DNA from: Bacteroides sp. An322
GTDB taxonomy: Bacteria > Bacteroidota > Bacteroidia > Bacteroidales > Bacteroidaceae
Reading direction: 5' to 3'
Assembly (NCBI RefSeq): GCF_002161765.1
Contig: NZ_NFIN01000020.1
Coordinates: forward strand, 1 to 64,000
DNA: 64,000 nucleotides
In this document: positions 18,460 through 27,647 of the stretch, piece by piece
How positions within the stretch are numbered: position 1 is the stretch's first letter
Layout: each line of letters opens with the position of its first letter
Notes under the pieces: generated by a model
What the model was told of the DNA's origin: nothing
What the model saw: only the letters and a program-made list of their open reading frames with translations
Database searches by the model: none
Made by a program: the position numbers and the translations under genes

Positions 18460-19914
18460 TTATTCGTTCGCAAATATCTCGTTTACAATCTCTTTATCAT
18501 CGAAGTGATGTTTCACGCCTTTGATTTCCTGATAGTTCTCGTGTCCTTTTCCGGCTATCAGAATCACATCTTGGGGTTGAGCCAACATGCAGGCTGTACG
18601 GATTGCCTCTTTCCGGTCTACAATAGACAAAACATGCTTCATATCGTCCTTATCCAATCCGGCAAGCATATCATTCATGATGTCTTGCGGCTCCTCAAAA
18701 CGCGGATTATCTGAGGTAATGACAACCTTATCGCTTTGTTTGACAGCTTCTTGTGCCATAAGCGGGCGTTTCCCTTTGTCCCGATTTCCACCTGCACCTA
18801 CTACGGTTATCACTCTGCCTTGCCCGCGCAACACTTCGTGAATGGCATTCAAGACATTCACCAAAGCATCCGGTGTATGGGCATAGTCAACAATTGCGGT
18901 ATATCCCTTACGTGAACGGAGTGCATCAAATCGTCCGGCTACAGGGCGCAAAGTACTTAATGCCAGCAATACATCTTCCGGTTGCTTTCCTAAAAGGCAA
19001 GCCGCTCCATATACGGCGAGCAAATTCGAAGCATTGAAGCGTCCGATAAACTGGACATTCACTTCCCGGTTGTTAATATCAAGCAACATGCCGTCAAATC
19101 CGTCTTCCAATACCTTTCCTTTAAAATCACAAAGCGTCCGCAAGGAGTAAGCCGCAATGCGGGCTTTGGTATTCTGTACCATGACTTTCCCGTTTTTATC
19201 ATCAAGGTTAGTCAAGGCGAAAGCGGTTTTAGGCAAGTTATCGAAAAATGCCTTTTTGGCTTTCAGATAATTCTCGAAAGTCTTATGATAGTCCAAATGG
19301 TCGCGTGTGATGTTAGTGAAAATGCCTCCCGCAAAGCGCAAACCAGCTATACGATGTTGGGCTATGGCATGCGAACTCACCTCCATAAAGGCATATTTGC
19401 ATCCTTCGTCCGCCATGCGCCCCAGCAAACGGTTAAGCGTAATAGGGTCGGGCGTGGTATGGTCGGCTGGGATGGCTTCGTCATCGATATAATTACATAC
19501 GGTGGATAATAATCCCACTTTATAGCCGAACCGGCGGAACATCTTATATAATAAGGTAGCAATGGTTGTTTTCCCATTCGTTCCCGTTACACCAATCAAG
19601 TCCAGTTTCGATGTCGGGTCGCCATAGAAGACAGTAGCCAATTTCCCTACTGCCCCTTCAGTATCAGTAAGCCGGATATATGTCACGTCCTGTCGGATTT
19701 CTTCGGGGAGTTGTTCGCATACGATAGCGCACGCTCCGTTCTCAATTGCTTTTTGTATATAGGCGTGTCCGTCGGTTTGTGTGCCCTTTATAGCCACAAA
19801 TAAACTTCCGGGCTTGCTCAAACGGGAATCGATTTGGATATCCATGATTTCCCGTTCCGCATCCCCGATGATTTCATTCACCGTAACGTTTTTGATAATT
19901 TCTGCTAATTTCAT
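18460..19914 (-). CDS. murE: UDP-MurNAc-tripeptide synthetase (meso-DAP type)
   Basis: MurE attaches the third stem-peptide residue. The ATP loop is [18 protein letters not shown], followed by [12 protein letters not shown] and [10 protein letters not shown]. The specificity motif DNPR at about 402-405 (SDNPRFEEP) is the meso-diaminopimelate form rather than the Lys form, so the wall is of the DAP type. 484 residues, normal length. It lies between ftsI and mraY, 14 and 12 bases from its neighbours. Confidence 0.97.
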   Translation of the reverse strand: MKLAEIIKNVTVNEIIGDAEREIMDIQIDSRLSKPGSLFVAIKGTQTDGHAYIQKAIENGACAIVCEQLPEEIRQDVTYIRLTDTEGAVGKLATVFYGDPTSKLDLIGVTGTNGKTTIATLLYKMFRRFGYKVGLLSTVCNYIDDEAIPADHTTPDPITLNRLLGRMADEGCKYAFMEVSSHAIAQHRIAGLRFAGGIFTNITRDHLDYHKTFENYLKAKKAFFDNLPKTAFALTNLDDKNGKVMVQNTKARIAAYSLRTLCDFKGKVLEDGFDGMLLDINNREVNVQFIGRFNASNLLAVYGAACLLGKQPEDVLLALSTLRPVAGRFDALRSRKGYTAIVDYAHTPDALVNVLNAIHEVLRGQGRVITVVGAGGNRDKGKRPLMAQEAVKQSDKVVITSDNPRFEEPQDIMNDMLAGLDKDDMKHVLSIVDRKEAIRTACMLAQPQDVILIAGKGHENYQEIKGVKHHFDDKEIVNEIFANE

Positions 19915-19928
19915 GTTGTGTTGCCTTT

Positions 19929-22076
19929 CTAATTTCTTAATGTAAGGGTAATGGTCTGCCCTTTCCGGAGGGTTGTGCCAGCCGGAATGCTTTGCTTGTT
20001 TACTCTGCCTATGCCCGACAAATGGACTTTCAAGCCATTGCTTTCCAATAGGTATAACGCATCTTTAGCTCCCATTCCCACTACATTGGGTACTAATTTA
20101 TTGTTCAGTTTAGTCGTTTTCAAATTGGCATGTTGGGACGTACTTGTCGCTTTGCCCCAAATCGGTTCATTGGATGCAGGAATTATTCCGCTATTCCCCG
20201 GAATATCCAATGTCCGCAATACGTATGCCGCTTCTTCGATATCCCCGTCTTTGACTTTCGGAACAAATACGGCGGTAGAATCTTTGGCGTATGCCAAATC
20301 GCGGTACAAATGCTTAGCATAGATGCGTTCCGCAATGCGGCTGAAGACACTTCCCGCCTGCAAACCTCCGGAAGCCGGTCCGTGCGGAATCAAGATTGAC
20401 ACAATGCAGCTATATTTCGGGGCTTCCGAGGGGAAATATCCACAAAAGCTGACCTGATAGCTTACTCCTCCGGCACGGTATCCTGCAGTCCCTTGTGATA
20501 TCTGGGCAGTACCCGTTTTACCGGCTACTGAGAACTGGGTACTTCCAGCAGGTTTTGCCAGTCCTTGCGATACGACTTTCCGCAGGATAGTGCGTATCAT
20601 GGTGAGTGTCGTATCCGAACAAATCTTCGGATTGACAATTTCGGTCGGGAATTCCTGCAATACCTCCCCGTCCTTGGCAATGGCTTTCACAAACTTGGGT
20701 TTCACCATAACCCCGTCATTCGCTATAGCGTTGTAGAAGTTCAGGATATAAATGGGCGGGAACATGGTTTCGTATCCGATGCTCATCCAAGGCAAACTAG
20801 TACGGCTCCACACCGCACCTTTGACGTTTTTCCTTTCTTTCGGTCCCCATACCCGCGGGCTTGCTTCACCCACGAACCCTAAATGCAATGGAGTGTCTAT
20901 GCTCATCCGCTTCAATCCGTCTACAAACTTTTGCGGGTCTTTCTTGTAGAATTTATCAATGATGCTCGATACGCCGACATTGGATGATACCTCCAAGATA
21001 CGGGTTACGTCTATCGCCCCATATCCTCCTCTGTGCCAGTTCCAGTCTTTCATCCAGCTTCCATACATATTGACCATGCCGTTTCCGGTATCCACCACAT
21101 AATCGGGCGTGATGTATTTATCCTCCAAAGCCACCATAATCGAAGCGGTCTTAAAGGTCGAACCGGGTTCCATGAGATTGCTCACGGCATTGTTGCGCAT
21201 CTCGTAATAATGCCCATCATTGCCCCGTGTCATATTGACATTGGCTTTCACCTCGCCGGTTTTCACATCCATGACGACAGCTACACCCGATAAGGCTTCC
21301 AGATTGGTCAATTGGTCTACCAGAGCTTTCTCGGCTATATCTTGCATATCCACATCAATGGTCGTAATAATATCACATCCGTCTATGGGAGGTTGGTCTA
21401 CAATATTCAAATATTTGTTCATCACTTTTTGGCGGTGTGTGACACCCTCCTTCCCTTTCAGGATAGAGTCGTAAGTCAGTTCCAAACCGTTCTTTGCCCC
21501 TTGCGCCATATCCGGGAACATATCTCCCAAAGTACGCATAGCCAATGAGCCGAATGGCTTTTTTCGCTGGTTGAACTTCTCTTCGTGCAAACCGCCTTGA
21601 TTCGGGCTTAAGCAAAGCACGGGGAGTTGCTTTACCTGCTTGTATTGGATATACGAAATCCGCTTGGGATAAAGCAAGTAATGACGGCTCTTTTGGCGTC
21701 TCCCGCGCAAGATATGCTTGCGGAACTCTTGTGCGCTCTTGTCTGGAAATATCTCGTGTAAGCCTTGGCATATTTCCGTTAAGTGATTGGTGAGAAGCGT
21801 ATCGCTTTTCTGATATCCTCCGGCACGGAAATCCATGTAAATCTTATATTCGGGCAAGCTGCTTGCCATGAGCTTTCCATCGGAAGAGATAATATTTCCG
21901 CGTGTAGGCGAAACCGTTACGTTTTCTTTAATGAAACGGTCGGCTACATCCTTCCAATATTGCCGTTCGGCGAACATAATGAATCCAGCCTTCACGATAA
22001 TAAGCACCGCTAAGGTCAGCATAATCACTACAATAAACGTGTAGCGCAGCATGATATTTTTAATTCCCGGTATCAT
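19929..22076 (-). CDS. ftsI: Septal transpeptidase FtsI (PBP3-type) with C-terminal PASTA domain
   Basis: A class B penicillin-binding protein that cross-links septal peptidoglycan as partner of FtsW. A short cytoplasmic N-terminus and one membrane segment (about 10-34) precede the pedestal ([18 protein letters not shown]) and transpeptidase domain. Active-site motifs are SxxK at 306-309 (GSTFK), SxN at 364-366 (SSN) and KTGT at 520-523. The last ~60 residues ([20 protein letters not shown]... TLTLRN) form one PASTA domain. 715 residues. The product may start at the second Met, residue 9. Confidence 0.96.
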   Translation of the reverse strand: MIPGIKNIMLRYTFIVVIMLTLAVLIIVKAGFIMFAERQYWKDVADRFIKENVTVSPTRGNIISSDGKLMASSLPEYKIYMDFRAGGYQKSDTLLTNHLTEICQGLHEIFPDKSAQEFRKHILRGRRQKSRHYLLYPKRISYIQYKQVKQLPVLCLSPNQGGLHEEKFNQRKKPFGSLAMRTLGDMFPDMAQGAKNGLELTYDSILKGKEGVTHRQKVMNKYLNIVDQPPIDGCDIITTIDVDMQDIAEKALVDQLTNLEALSGVAVVMDVKTGEVKANVNMTRGNDGHYYEMRNNAVSNLMEPGSTFKTASIMVALEDKYITPDYVVDTGNGMVNMYGSWMKDWNWHRGGYGAIDVTRILEVSSNVGVSSIIDKFYKKDPQKFVDGLKRMSIDTPLHLGFVGEASPRVWGPKERKNVKGAVWSRTSLPWMSIGYETMFPPIYILNFYNAIANDGVMVKPKFVKAIAKDGEVLQEFPTEIVNPKICSDTTLTMIRTILRKVVSQGLAKPAGSTQFSVAGKTGTAQISQGTAGYRAGGVSYQVSFCGYFPSEAPKYSCIVSILIPHGPASGGLQAGSVFSRIAERIYAKHLYRDLAYAKDSTAVFVPKVKDGDIEEAAYVLRTLDIPGNSGIIPASNEPIWGKATSTSQHANLKTTKLNNKLVPNVVGMGAKDALYLLESNGLKVHLSGIGRVNKQSIPAGTTLRKGQTITLTLRN

Positions 22077-22082
22077 AATCTG

Positions 22083-22436
22083 TTATTTATCAGTTTTAAT
22101 GACATACGGAGGGGTTGTAGCGGTCTGCAATCCCGTATTTTCGGTCTCCAGATATTCTTCGATGCGCGACTGGCGGCTTTTCTCTGTCAGTTCCGATGAA
22201 ATGGTAAGGGCATCGTATTTAATGTCGGTCAATTCTTTCTTCAGCCGGTCTATCTCAATCAGTTCTTGCTGGCTGGTATAGCGGTTGTCGATGTATAAAA
22301 TAGTCAAGATGACAATCAATATCACAAGATTGGTTTGCCTTCTGAGGAATTTATGAGCAAGAATATCCCCTCCCATTATGCTCTTGAACGTAATATGAGG
22401 TCGTTTGGGTTGTTCTGTATGTTCGTTGTTTGCCAT
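22083..22436 (-). CDS. ftsL: FtsL-like division protein
   Basis: A 117-residue bitopic protein: basic cytoplasmic N-terminus (TFKSIMGGDILAHKFLRRQ), one membrane segment (TNLVILIVILTILYIDN), then a coiled-coil stretch (IEIDRLKKELTDIKYDALTISSELTEKSRQ). This architecture and its place between rsmH and ftsI match the Bacteroidota FtsL type. FtsL links FtsQ/DivIB-type proteins to FtsW-FtsI. A TTG at 22448, directly after the rsmH stop, is in frame; I chose the ATG at 22436. Confidence 0.85.
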   Translation of the reverse strand: MANNEHTEQPKRPHITFKSIMGGDILAHKFLRRQTNLVILIVILTILYIDNRYTSQQELIEIDRLKKELTDIKYDALTISSELTEKSRQSRIEEYLETENTGLQTATTPPYVIKTDK

Positions 22437-22448
22437 ATCTGTATTCAA

Positions 22449-23369
22449 TTATCCGTTTTCCACTTTTTCTGCTATTCTCAGTTTCGCACTTCGCGAACGG
22501 GGGTTGCGGGCTATTTCGTCTTCGTTGGGCACAATCGGTTTTCCAACCGCACGCAAGGGAGCACGGAAATTGCCGAAAAAATCTTGTTCGACTTTCCCTT
22601 CGATATTTCCGGTTTTCATCATGTTCTTGACCATACGGTCTTCCAGCGAATGGTAAGTAATTACCGCCAGCCTTCCGCCCGGTTTGAGGACGCTTATCGC
22701 GGCTTGCAGCATTTCTTTCAAGGCATCCATTTCATGATTTACCTCGATGCGGAGTGCCTGGAATATCTTAGCCAATTCTTTTTTCTCGCGTTCTTTGGGA
22801 CAATAAGGCTTTACAATATCTATCAAATCTCCCGTTAAGGCGATAGGCTTTTGCGCTCTCGCCTTTACCAATGCGGAGGCAAGGCGCCGGCTGTTCTTCA
22901 TTTCGCCATAGAGATAGAAAATGTCCGCCAACCTGCTTTCGTCATAGGTGTTTACTACATCCGAGGCGGTCAGTTTAGCACGTTTGTTCATCCGCATATC
23001 CAATGGAGCGTCAAAGCGGAAAGAGAACCCACGGCTTGCATCATCCAGGTGATGCGAAGACACCCCTAAGTCTGCCAAAATGGCATCAGCTTGCTCCACG
23101 CCGTAATAACGCAGGAAATTGCGCAAGTACCTGAAATTGCTCCGCACGAAAGTAAAACGCTTGTCTTCCGGAGCGTTTTGCATGGCGTCCTCGTCCTGGT
23201 CGAAACCGAAAAGACGGCTTCCGTCATCCATACGCCGCAGGATTTCACGCGAATGCCCTCCCCCTCCGAAAGTGACATCAACATAGATGCCTTTTTCATG
23301 CAGGTTCATGCCGTCAACGCTTTCATTCAGCAGTACGGGAATATGGTATGTCTGAGTATCTTCGTTCAT
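22449..23369 (-). CDS. rsmH: 16S rRNA (cytosine-1402-N4) methyltransferase
   Basis: RsmH (MraW) methylates C1402 in the ribosomal P site using SAM. The SAM loop DVTFGGGGHSREIL is near the N-terminus, with LADLGVSSHHLDDASRGFSF and the C-terminal ITYHSLEDRMVK, NPRSRSAKLR blocks. I start at 23369 (MNEDTQTYHIPVLL) because a good Shine-Dalgarno AAGGAG (23384-23379) lies 9 bases upstream; the frame stays open to 23402. It is normally preceded by mraZ, which is absent here. Confidence 0.95.
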   Translation of the reverse strand: MNEDTQTYHIPVLLNESVDGMNLHEKGIYVDVTFGGGGHSREILRRMDDGSRLFGFDQDEDAMQNAPEDKRFTFVRSNFRYLRNFLRYYGVEQADAILADLGVSSHHLDDASRGFSFRFDAPLDMRMNKRAKLTASDVVNTYDESRLADIFYLYGEMKNSRRLASALVKARAQKPIALTGDLIDIVKPYCPKEREKKELAKIFQALRIEVNHEMDALKEMLQAAISVLKPGGRLAVITYHSLEDRMVKNMMKTGNIEGKVEQDFFGNFRAPLRAVGKPIVPNEDEIARNPRSRSAKLRIAEKVENG

Positions 23370-23682
23370 CGTTGTATGCTCCTTATTTTTCTGTCTTTTC
23401 ACCTTATTATTCTATGAGGGGGTAAAATTACACATTTTAGGACAAATAGGATACAAGGTTTAGGAAAAATATTTGAAGAAGTTATCAACAGGTGTTGAAT
23501 GGGTAAGTAAAAAGCGGTTTTCGACTTTAAAAGTTGCACACCGACACTTGTTCTTGTGCAGTTTTGTTGCGTTTTAATTTCGGTTTGCTATTTTTTTATG
23601 ATTCTTGTTGCATTTTCTTGTGTCAGAATGAGCAACTTTCCAAAAGAAAAATTACATTTGCACAGAAATCTATAATAAGGCA
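23370..23682. other. Divergent intergenic region where mraZ would be expected
   Basis: About 310 bases between rsmH and the acyltransferase gene contain no mraZ remnant that I can see. The stretch is AT-rich, with a near DnaA-box word (TTATCAACA at about 23482) and the -7 element of the rightward gene at 23653-23660. No clean promoter for the leftward cell-wall operon was found. Confidence 0.6.
23653..23660 (+). promoter_or_regulatory. -7 element of the glycine-lipid operon
   Basis: TACATTTG, a perfect TAnnTTTG, lies 22 bases before the ATG at 23683. No TTTG at the expected -33 distance. Confidence 0.55.
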
Positions 23683-24501
23683 ATGGCAGATAATTCGATT
23701 TTTTTAATAGACATTGATAAAATCTTGAAGGAAAAGGCTGGGAAGAAGGCGAAATACGTCCCTCCATTTTTGGTGTCATACCTGAAACGCATTGTTCATC
23801 AGGATGAAATTAACGGGTTCCTGACTGGTGTGAAAGACAAGGTAGGGGTTGACTTTTTGGCTGCCTGTATGGATTTTCTGGATGTGAAACTGGAAGTGGA
23901 AGGGCTGGAGAATCTGCCCAAAGAAGGCTTGTGTACATTTGTGTCCAATCATCCGCTAGGCGGACAAGACGGGGTAGCCCTAGGATATGTGTTGGGGAAG
24001 CATTATGACGGGCGCATCAAGTATCTGGTAAACGACCTGTTGATGAACCTCCACGGGCTGGCTCCCTTGTGTATCCCAATTAACAAGACGGGGTCCCAAT
24101 CGCGCGATTTCCCCCGCATGGTAGAAGCCGGATTCCGTTCGGATAGTCACATCATCATGTTTCCAGCCGGAATCTGTTCGCGCCGCCGGAATGGAGTGAT
24201 TCAGGACTTGGATTGGAAAAAGGCGTTTGTAACTAAGAGCGTGGAAACCCAACGGGATGTGGTGCCCATTCATTTTGAAGGAAGAAACTCGAATTTCTTC
24301 TATAATCTGGCGAATATCTGTAAGTTCTTGGGGATACGCTTTAATATCGCGATGCTGTATTTGGCGGATGAAATGTTCAAGAACCGGCATAAGACCTTCA
24401 AGGTCACGATAGGAAAACCGATTCCTTGGCAGACCTTCAATAAGTCGAAGACACCTGCCGAATGGGCGGCATACGTACGGGACTTGGTATATAAATTGTA
24501 A
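23683..24501 (+). CDS. glsA: PlsC-like O-acyltransferase, probable glycine-lipid synthesis (GlsA type)
   Basis: The 272-residue protein carries the acyltransferase motif NHxxxxxD at 89-96 (SNHPLGGQD) and the downstream FPAGICSRR block used to bind the acceptor phosphate or hydroxyl. Paired with the N-acyltransferase that follows 19 bases later, it matches the two-gene glsB/glsA system of Bacteroides. There GlsB forms an N-acyl-3-hydroxy fatty acyl glycine and GlsA esterifies its hydroxyl. The symbol rests on family resemblance and pairing, not alignment. It probably acts at the inner face of the cytoplasmic membrane. Confidence 0.8.
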   Translation: MADNSIFLIDIDKILKEKAGKKAKYVPPFLVSYLKRIVHQDEINGFLTGVKDKVGVDFLAACMDFLDVKLEVEGLENLPKEGLCTFVSNHPLGGQDGVALGYVLGKHYDGRIKYLVNDLLMNLHGLAPLCIPINKTGSQSRDFPRMVEAGFRSDSHIIMFPAGICSRRRNGVIQDLDWKKAFVTKSVETQRDVVPIHFEGRNSNFFYNLANICKFLGIRFNIAMLYLADEMFKNRHKTFKVTIGKPIPWQTFNKSKTPAEWAAYVRDLVYKL

Positions 24502-24520
24502 TCATTACACAAAAACATAT

Positions 24521-25516
24521 ATGAAAGAGATTATTGCACCGGTTGACCGGGAATTGCTGAAGTCGGAACTGACCCCTGATAAGCGGTTAAGATCGACGAA
24601 CAAGAGCAACAACGAAATTTACATTGTAAATTGGAAGAACGCGCCGAACACATTGCAGGAAATCGGGCGTTTGCGTGAAATTGCTTTCCGTGCGGCAGGG
24701 GGAGGCACGGGAGAGCCCGTCGACCTGGACGAATATGACTTGATGGAAAATCCATACCAGCAACTGATTGTATGGAATCCCGAAGCTGAGGAGATTTTGG
24801 GAGGATACCGCTATTTGCTGGGTAATGAAGTGGAATTTGATGAACACGGACATCCGATACTTGCCACTGCCCACATGTTCAATTTCTCGGAAAAGTTCCT
24901 GAAAGAATACCTTCCTACCACTATCGAACTGGGACGTTCGTTCGTGACCCTCGAATACCAGTCGACACGGGCAGGCTCGAAAGGCTTGTTTGCCCTCGAT
25001 AACTTATGGGACGGACTGGGTGCGCTCACGGTGGTGAAGCCGAACGTAAAATACCTCTTCGGCAAAATGACGATGTATCCCAACTACAGCCGTTTCGGAC
25101 GCGATATGATTCTGTATTTCCTAAAAAAGCATTTCACGGATAAAGATAACCTGATTACGCCCATGGAACCGTTGAAAATAGAAACGGACGAGGCGGTATT
25201 GAAGGAAATCTTCTGCTACGATACATTCAAAGAAGACTATCGGGTACTGAACCGCGAGGTGCGCAAATTAGGTTATAACATCCCGCCATTGGTCAACGCT
25301 TACATGAGCCTCTCGCCTACGATGCGTATGTTCGGCACCGCTATCAACGATGGATTCGGCATGGTGGAGGAAACCGGCATCCTGATTGCGGTAGACGAGA
25401 TATTAGAGGAAAAGCGTGTACGCCACATCGAATCTTACCTTCGCGAGCACCCCGAAGCATTGCAATTAACATCGGGAGCCAATCCGGTTGTATCCAAAGA
25501 TACGGAGAAAGCCTGA
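24521..25516 (+). CDS. glsB: GNAT-type N-acyltransferase, probable glycine-lipid synthesis (GlsB/OlsB type)
   Basis: A 331-residue member of the hemolysin-like/OlsB GNAT group. IGRLREIAFRAAGGGTGEPVD and the core IELGRSFVTLEYQ are family features. OlsB homologues move a 3-hydroxyacyl chain from acyl carrier protein to an amino acid; in Bacteroides the acceptor is glycine, giving glycine lipids and, with further serine addition, flavolipin-type lipids. It is co-transcribed with the PlsC-like gene and followed by a strong intrinsic terminator. Confidence 0.82.
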   Translation: MKEIIAPVDRELLKSELTPDKRLRSTNKSNNEIYIVNWKNAPNTLQEIGRLREIAFRAAGGGTGEPVDLDEYDLMENPYQQLIVWNPEAEEILGGYRYLLGNEVEFDEHGHPILATAHMFNFSEKFLKEYLPTTIELGRSFVTLEYQSTRAGSKGLFALDNLWDGLGALTVVKPNVKYLFGKMTMYPNYSRFGRDMILYFLKKHFTDKDNLITPMEPLKIETDEAVLKEIFCYDTFKEDYRVLNREVRKLGYNIPPLVNAYMSLSPTMRMFGTAINDGFGMVEETGILIAVDEILEEKRVRHIESYLREHPEALQLTSGANPVVSKDTEKA

Positions 25517-25540
25517 TAAATAACAGAGAAAGAAAGTGAG

Positions 25541-25567
25541 CCACCGCCCGCAAGCGGTGGTTTTTTT
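25541..25567 (+). terminator. Intrinsic terminator after the glycine-lipid operon
   Basis: CCACCGC at 25541-25547 pairs with GCGGTGG at 25554-25560 around a 6-base loop and is followed by T7. Textbook Rho-independent form. Confidence 0.92.
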
Positions 25568-25631
25568 GTGCCTAACCCAATATCCAGTCCTCCCCTTCTC
25601 AGTCCTGCATAAATCCCACTAGGGTAGGACT

Positions 25632-25697
25632 GCAATCTTACCCGTATAAAATTGCAATCCTACCTATATGAAACAGCAATCCTACCCTAATGAGTTT
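25632..25697. repeat. Three tandem 22-bp repeats
   Basis: Units start at 25632, 25654 and 25676, each opening GCAATCYTACC and continuing with an AT-rich half. An inverted partial copy (AGGGTAGGACTGC) lies just before, at 25621-25633. There are no unique spacers, so it is not a CRISPR array. It may be a binding-site array or a dispersed repeat. Confidence 0.8.
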
Positions 25698-25808
25698 GGC
25701 AATGCTATTTCTTTCGTCTTTTTTCAAAGCGTATTACATCTTCCGGCTTATTTTTATAAGAGATAAATCTGAAAGAATAAAGTCCATACTAAAGAAAATA
25801 TAATAAGA

Positions 25809-25840
25809 TTTGCCTTGTTTCAAGGCATTTTATATTTTTG
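25809..25840 (+). promoter_or_regulatory. Promoter of the GATC restriction-modification operon with operator-like palindrome
   Basis: TTTG (25809-25812), 20 bases, then TATTTTTG (25833-25840), both consensus. Between the two elements lies a palindrome, TGCCTTG-TTT-CAAGGCA (25811-25827), overlapping the end of the -33 element. That is the position expected for a repressor site. The start codon follows at 25866. Confidence 0.7.
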
Positions 25841-25865
25841 TACTAAAATGATAATCACATAAAAA

Positions 25866-26777
25866 ATGAACAAAACATATACATCAGCAAAACCATTTGT
25901 AAAGTGGGTAGGCGGGAAAACGCAACTTTTGGAAGACATCAAGCGTGCTTTGCCAACAGATTTCTCACAAAAGAAGGATATTATCTATGTGGAACCTTTT
26001 GTGGGAGGTGGTGCTGTGTTATTTTGGATATTACAGCAATTCCCCAATATTAAAAAGGCTATAATCAATGATATAAATCCCCATTTAATTACTACATATC
26101 GGGTTATTAAGGAATATCCTAATAAACTTATCGAACTATTGAAGTCTTTTCAAAGTGAATATATACCTTTAAATGAGGAAGAAAGGAAAAACTTCTATTT
26201 GAACAGGCGTGATATATACAACTCCTTTTCTTTGTCGGATATAGAAACTGCTGCATTATTCATTTTCTTGAATAGAACGTGTTTTAATGGCTTGTATAGA
26301 GTAAATTCCAAAGGAAAATTCAATGTCCCTCACGGAAGATATGCCAATCCTAAAATCTGCGATGAAGAAACTATTTGGGCTGATTCTCAGGTTTTACAAA
26401 ATGTCGAAATATTATGTGGCGATTTTGCAGAGACGATAGCTTATGCTGCACCAAATGCATTGTTTTATTTCGATCCTCCATATAAGCCATTGAGCAAGAC
26501 TTCTTCCTTTAACTCGTATGCGAAAGAGGAATTTGACGACGACGAACAAATAAGATTACGTGATTTTTGCCACCAAATATCAGCCCATAAAGCCAATTTC
26601 ATTTTGAGCAATTCGGATGTAAAAGGCAAAGATGAAAATGATAATTTCTTTGATGAAATATATCATGCTTATAATATTCGAAGAGTAATGGCAACACGAA
26701 TGGTCAATGCTAACCCGGATAAAAGAGGTAAGTTGTCAGAACTAATGATTTCTAATATCAATGTAAGTTATAGATGA
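25866..26777 (+). CDS. DNA adenine N6-methyltransferase, Dam/DpnM type (GATC)
   Basis: Class D12 adenine methyltransferase of 303 residues. The SAM-binding motif FVKWVGGKTQLL is at 11-22, followed by YVEPFVGGGAVLFW at 41-54. The catalytic DPPY is at 203-206. The layout matches Dam, DpnM and M1.MboI, which methylate adenine in GATC. Because the next gene is a clear DpnII homologue, GATC is the expected target and this gene protects the host. Base composition is much more AT-rich than the flanking cell-wall and lipid genes. Confidence 0.93.
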   Translation: MNKTYTSAKPFVKWVGGKTQLLEDIKRALPTDFSQKKDIIYVEPFVGGGAVLFWILQQFPNIKKAIINDINPHLITTYRVIKEYPNKLIELLKSFQSEYIPLNEEERKNFYLNRRDIYNSFSLSDIETAALFIFLNRTCFNGLYRVNSKGKFNVPHGRYANPKICDEETIWADSQVLQNVEILCGDFAETIAYAAPNALFYFDPPYKPLSKTSSFNSYAKEEFDDDEQIRLRDFCHQISAHKANFILSNSDVKGKDENDNFFDEIYHAYNIRRVMATRMVNANPDKRGKLSELMISNINVSYR

Positions 26778-26783
26778 GAAGTT

Positions 26784-27644
26784 ATGAAAAGAGATTTTAA
26801 TAACTGGCTTGCGCAATTTCGCACAAGTATTGCTAATTATCAATATTACACAGACTTTGATAAAGTCTTTGCTAATGTTGATGCCATTAAGGTAGAACTG
26901 AATATAATGAATTCCCTCATTGGCAGTAAGAATATCGAAGAAGAGTTTGATAAATTATTGACTACATATCCCAATATCTTGAAATGTATTCCTATCTTGA
27001 TCGCCAAACGTGAGATGGATATTGAGACAATTGATGAAGAAGGCAGTTTCTGTTACAATTTCAAGAAAATGAATTATAGCATAGAGCAATACAAGACATT
27101 TATGCGCAAAACAGGCATATTTAACTTGCTTGAAAATCGCATCATAGGAAGTCTTGTTGATTATGTTACCGGTGTAGAAACAGGTCTTGACTCCAACGGA
27201 AGGAAAAACAGGGGCGGTCATTTGATGGAAAATCTTGTCGAGTCTTTTATCCAGAAAGCTGGCTTTGAAAAAGACACTACATACTTTAAAGAAATGTACA
27301 TTCACGATATTGAAGAAAAATGGGATATTGACTTATCCGCCATATCCAATCAGGGGAAAGCTGAAAAACGATTCGATTTTGTTATAAAAACTCCTTCAAT
27401 GATATATGGCATAGAAACAAATTTTTATGGAAGTAACGGTTCCAAGTTGAATGAAACGGCAAGAAGCTATAAAACCATTACATTGGAAACAAGAGACCTT
27501 GCAGATTTTACTTTTGTTTGGTTTACTGATGGACAAGGCTGGAATAGTGCCCGGCATAATTTGGAAGAGACTTTTGATGTATTGGAACATATCTACAATA
27601 TCAATGACATGGAGAATGGAATTATCAGTAAAATAATGAAATAA
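26784..27644 (+). CDS. Type II restriction endonuclease, DpnII/MboI family (GATC)
   Basis: The 286 residues run parallel to DpnII over the whole length. Blocks I recognise include YYTDFDKVFANV, KVELNIMNSLIGSKNIEEEF, SLVDYVTGVETGLDSNGRKN, and the C-terminal SKLNETARSYK and TDGQGWNSA. DpnII cuts unmethylated GATC. A PD-(D/E)xK-like site is plausible around WDIDLSAIS, KRFDFVIK and GIETNFY (Asp, then Glu-x-Asn). It begins 6 bases after the methyltransferase stop. In the pneumococcal system both methyltransferases precede the nuclease; here it directly follows the first one. Confidence 0.94.
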   Translation: MKRDFNNWLAQFRTSIANYQYYTDFDKVFANVDAIKVELNIMNSLIGSKNIEEEFDKLLTTYPNILKCIPILIAKREMDIETIDEEGSFCYNFKKMNYSIEQYKTFMRKTGIFNLLENRIIGSLVDYVTGVETGLDSNGRKNRGGHLMENLVESFIQKAGFEKDTTYFKEMYIHDIEEKWDIDLSAISNQGKAEKRFDFVIKTPSMIYGIETNFYGSNGSKLNETARSYKTITLETRDLADFTFVWFTDGQGWNSARHNLEETFDVLEHIYNINDMENGIISKIMK

Positions 27645-27647
27645 ATA

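Larger units (their letters stand above)
25517..25865. other. Gene-free stretch: terminator, 22-bp tandem repeats, restriction operon promoter
   Basis: No gene is visible. In order it holds the terminator of the glycine-lipid operon (25541-25567), three 22-bp tandem repeats (25632-25697), and the promoter with embedded palindrome of the restriction-modification operon (25809-25840). It marks the left boundary of the probably acquired segment. Confidence 0.8.

Noticed and set aside
23403-23640. Replication origin suggested by TTATCAACA and AT-rich sequence
   Set aside because: Only one imperfect DnaA-box word is present, with no cluster and no dnaA or dnaN nearby.
25632-25697. CRISPR array
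   Set aside because: The three 22-bp units are directly adjacent with no unique spacers and no cas genes are in the window.
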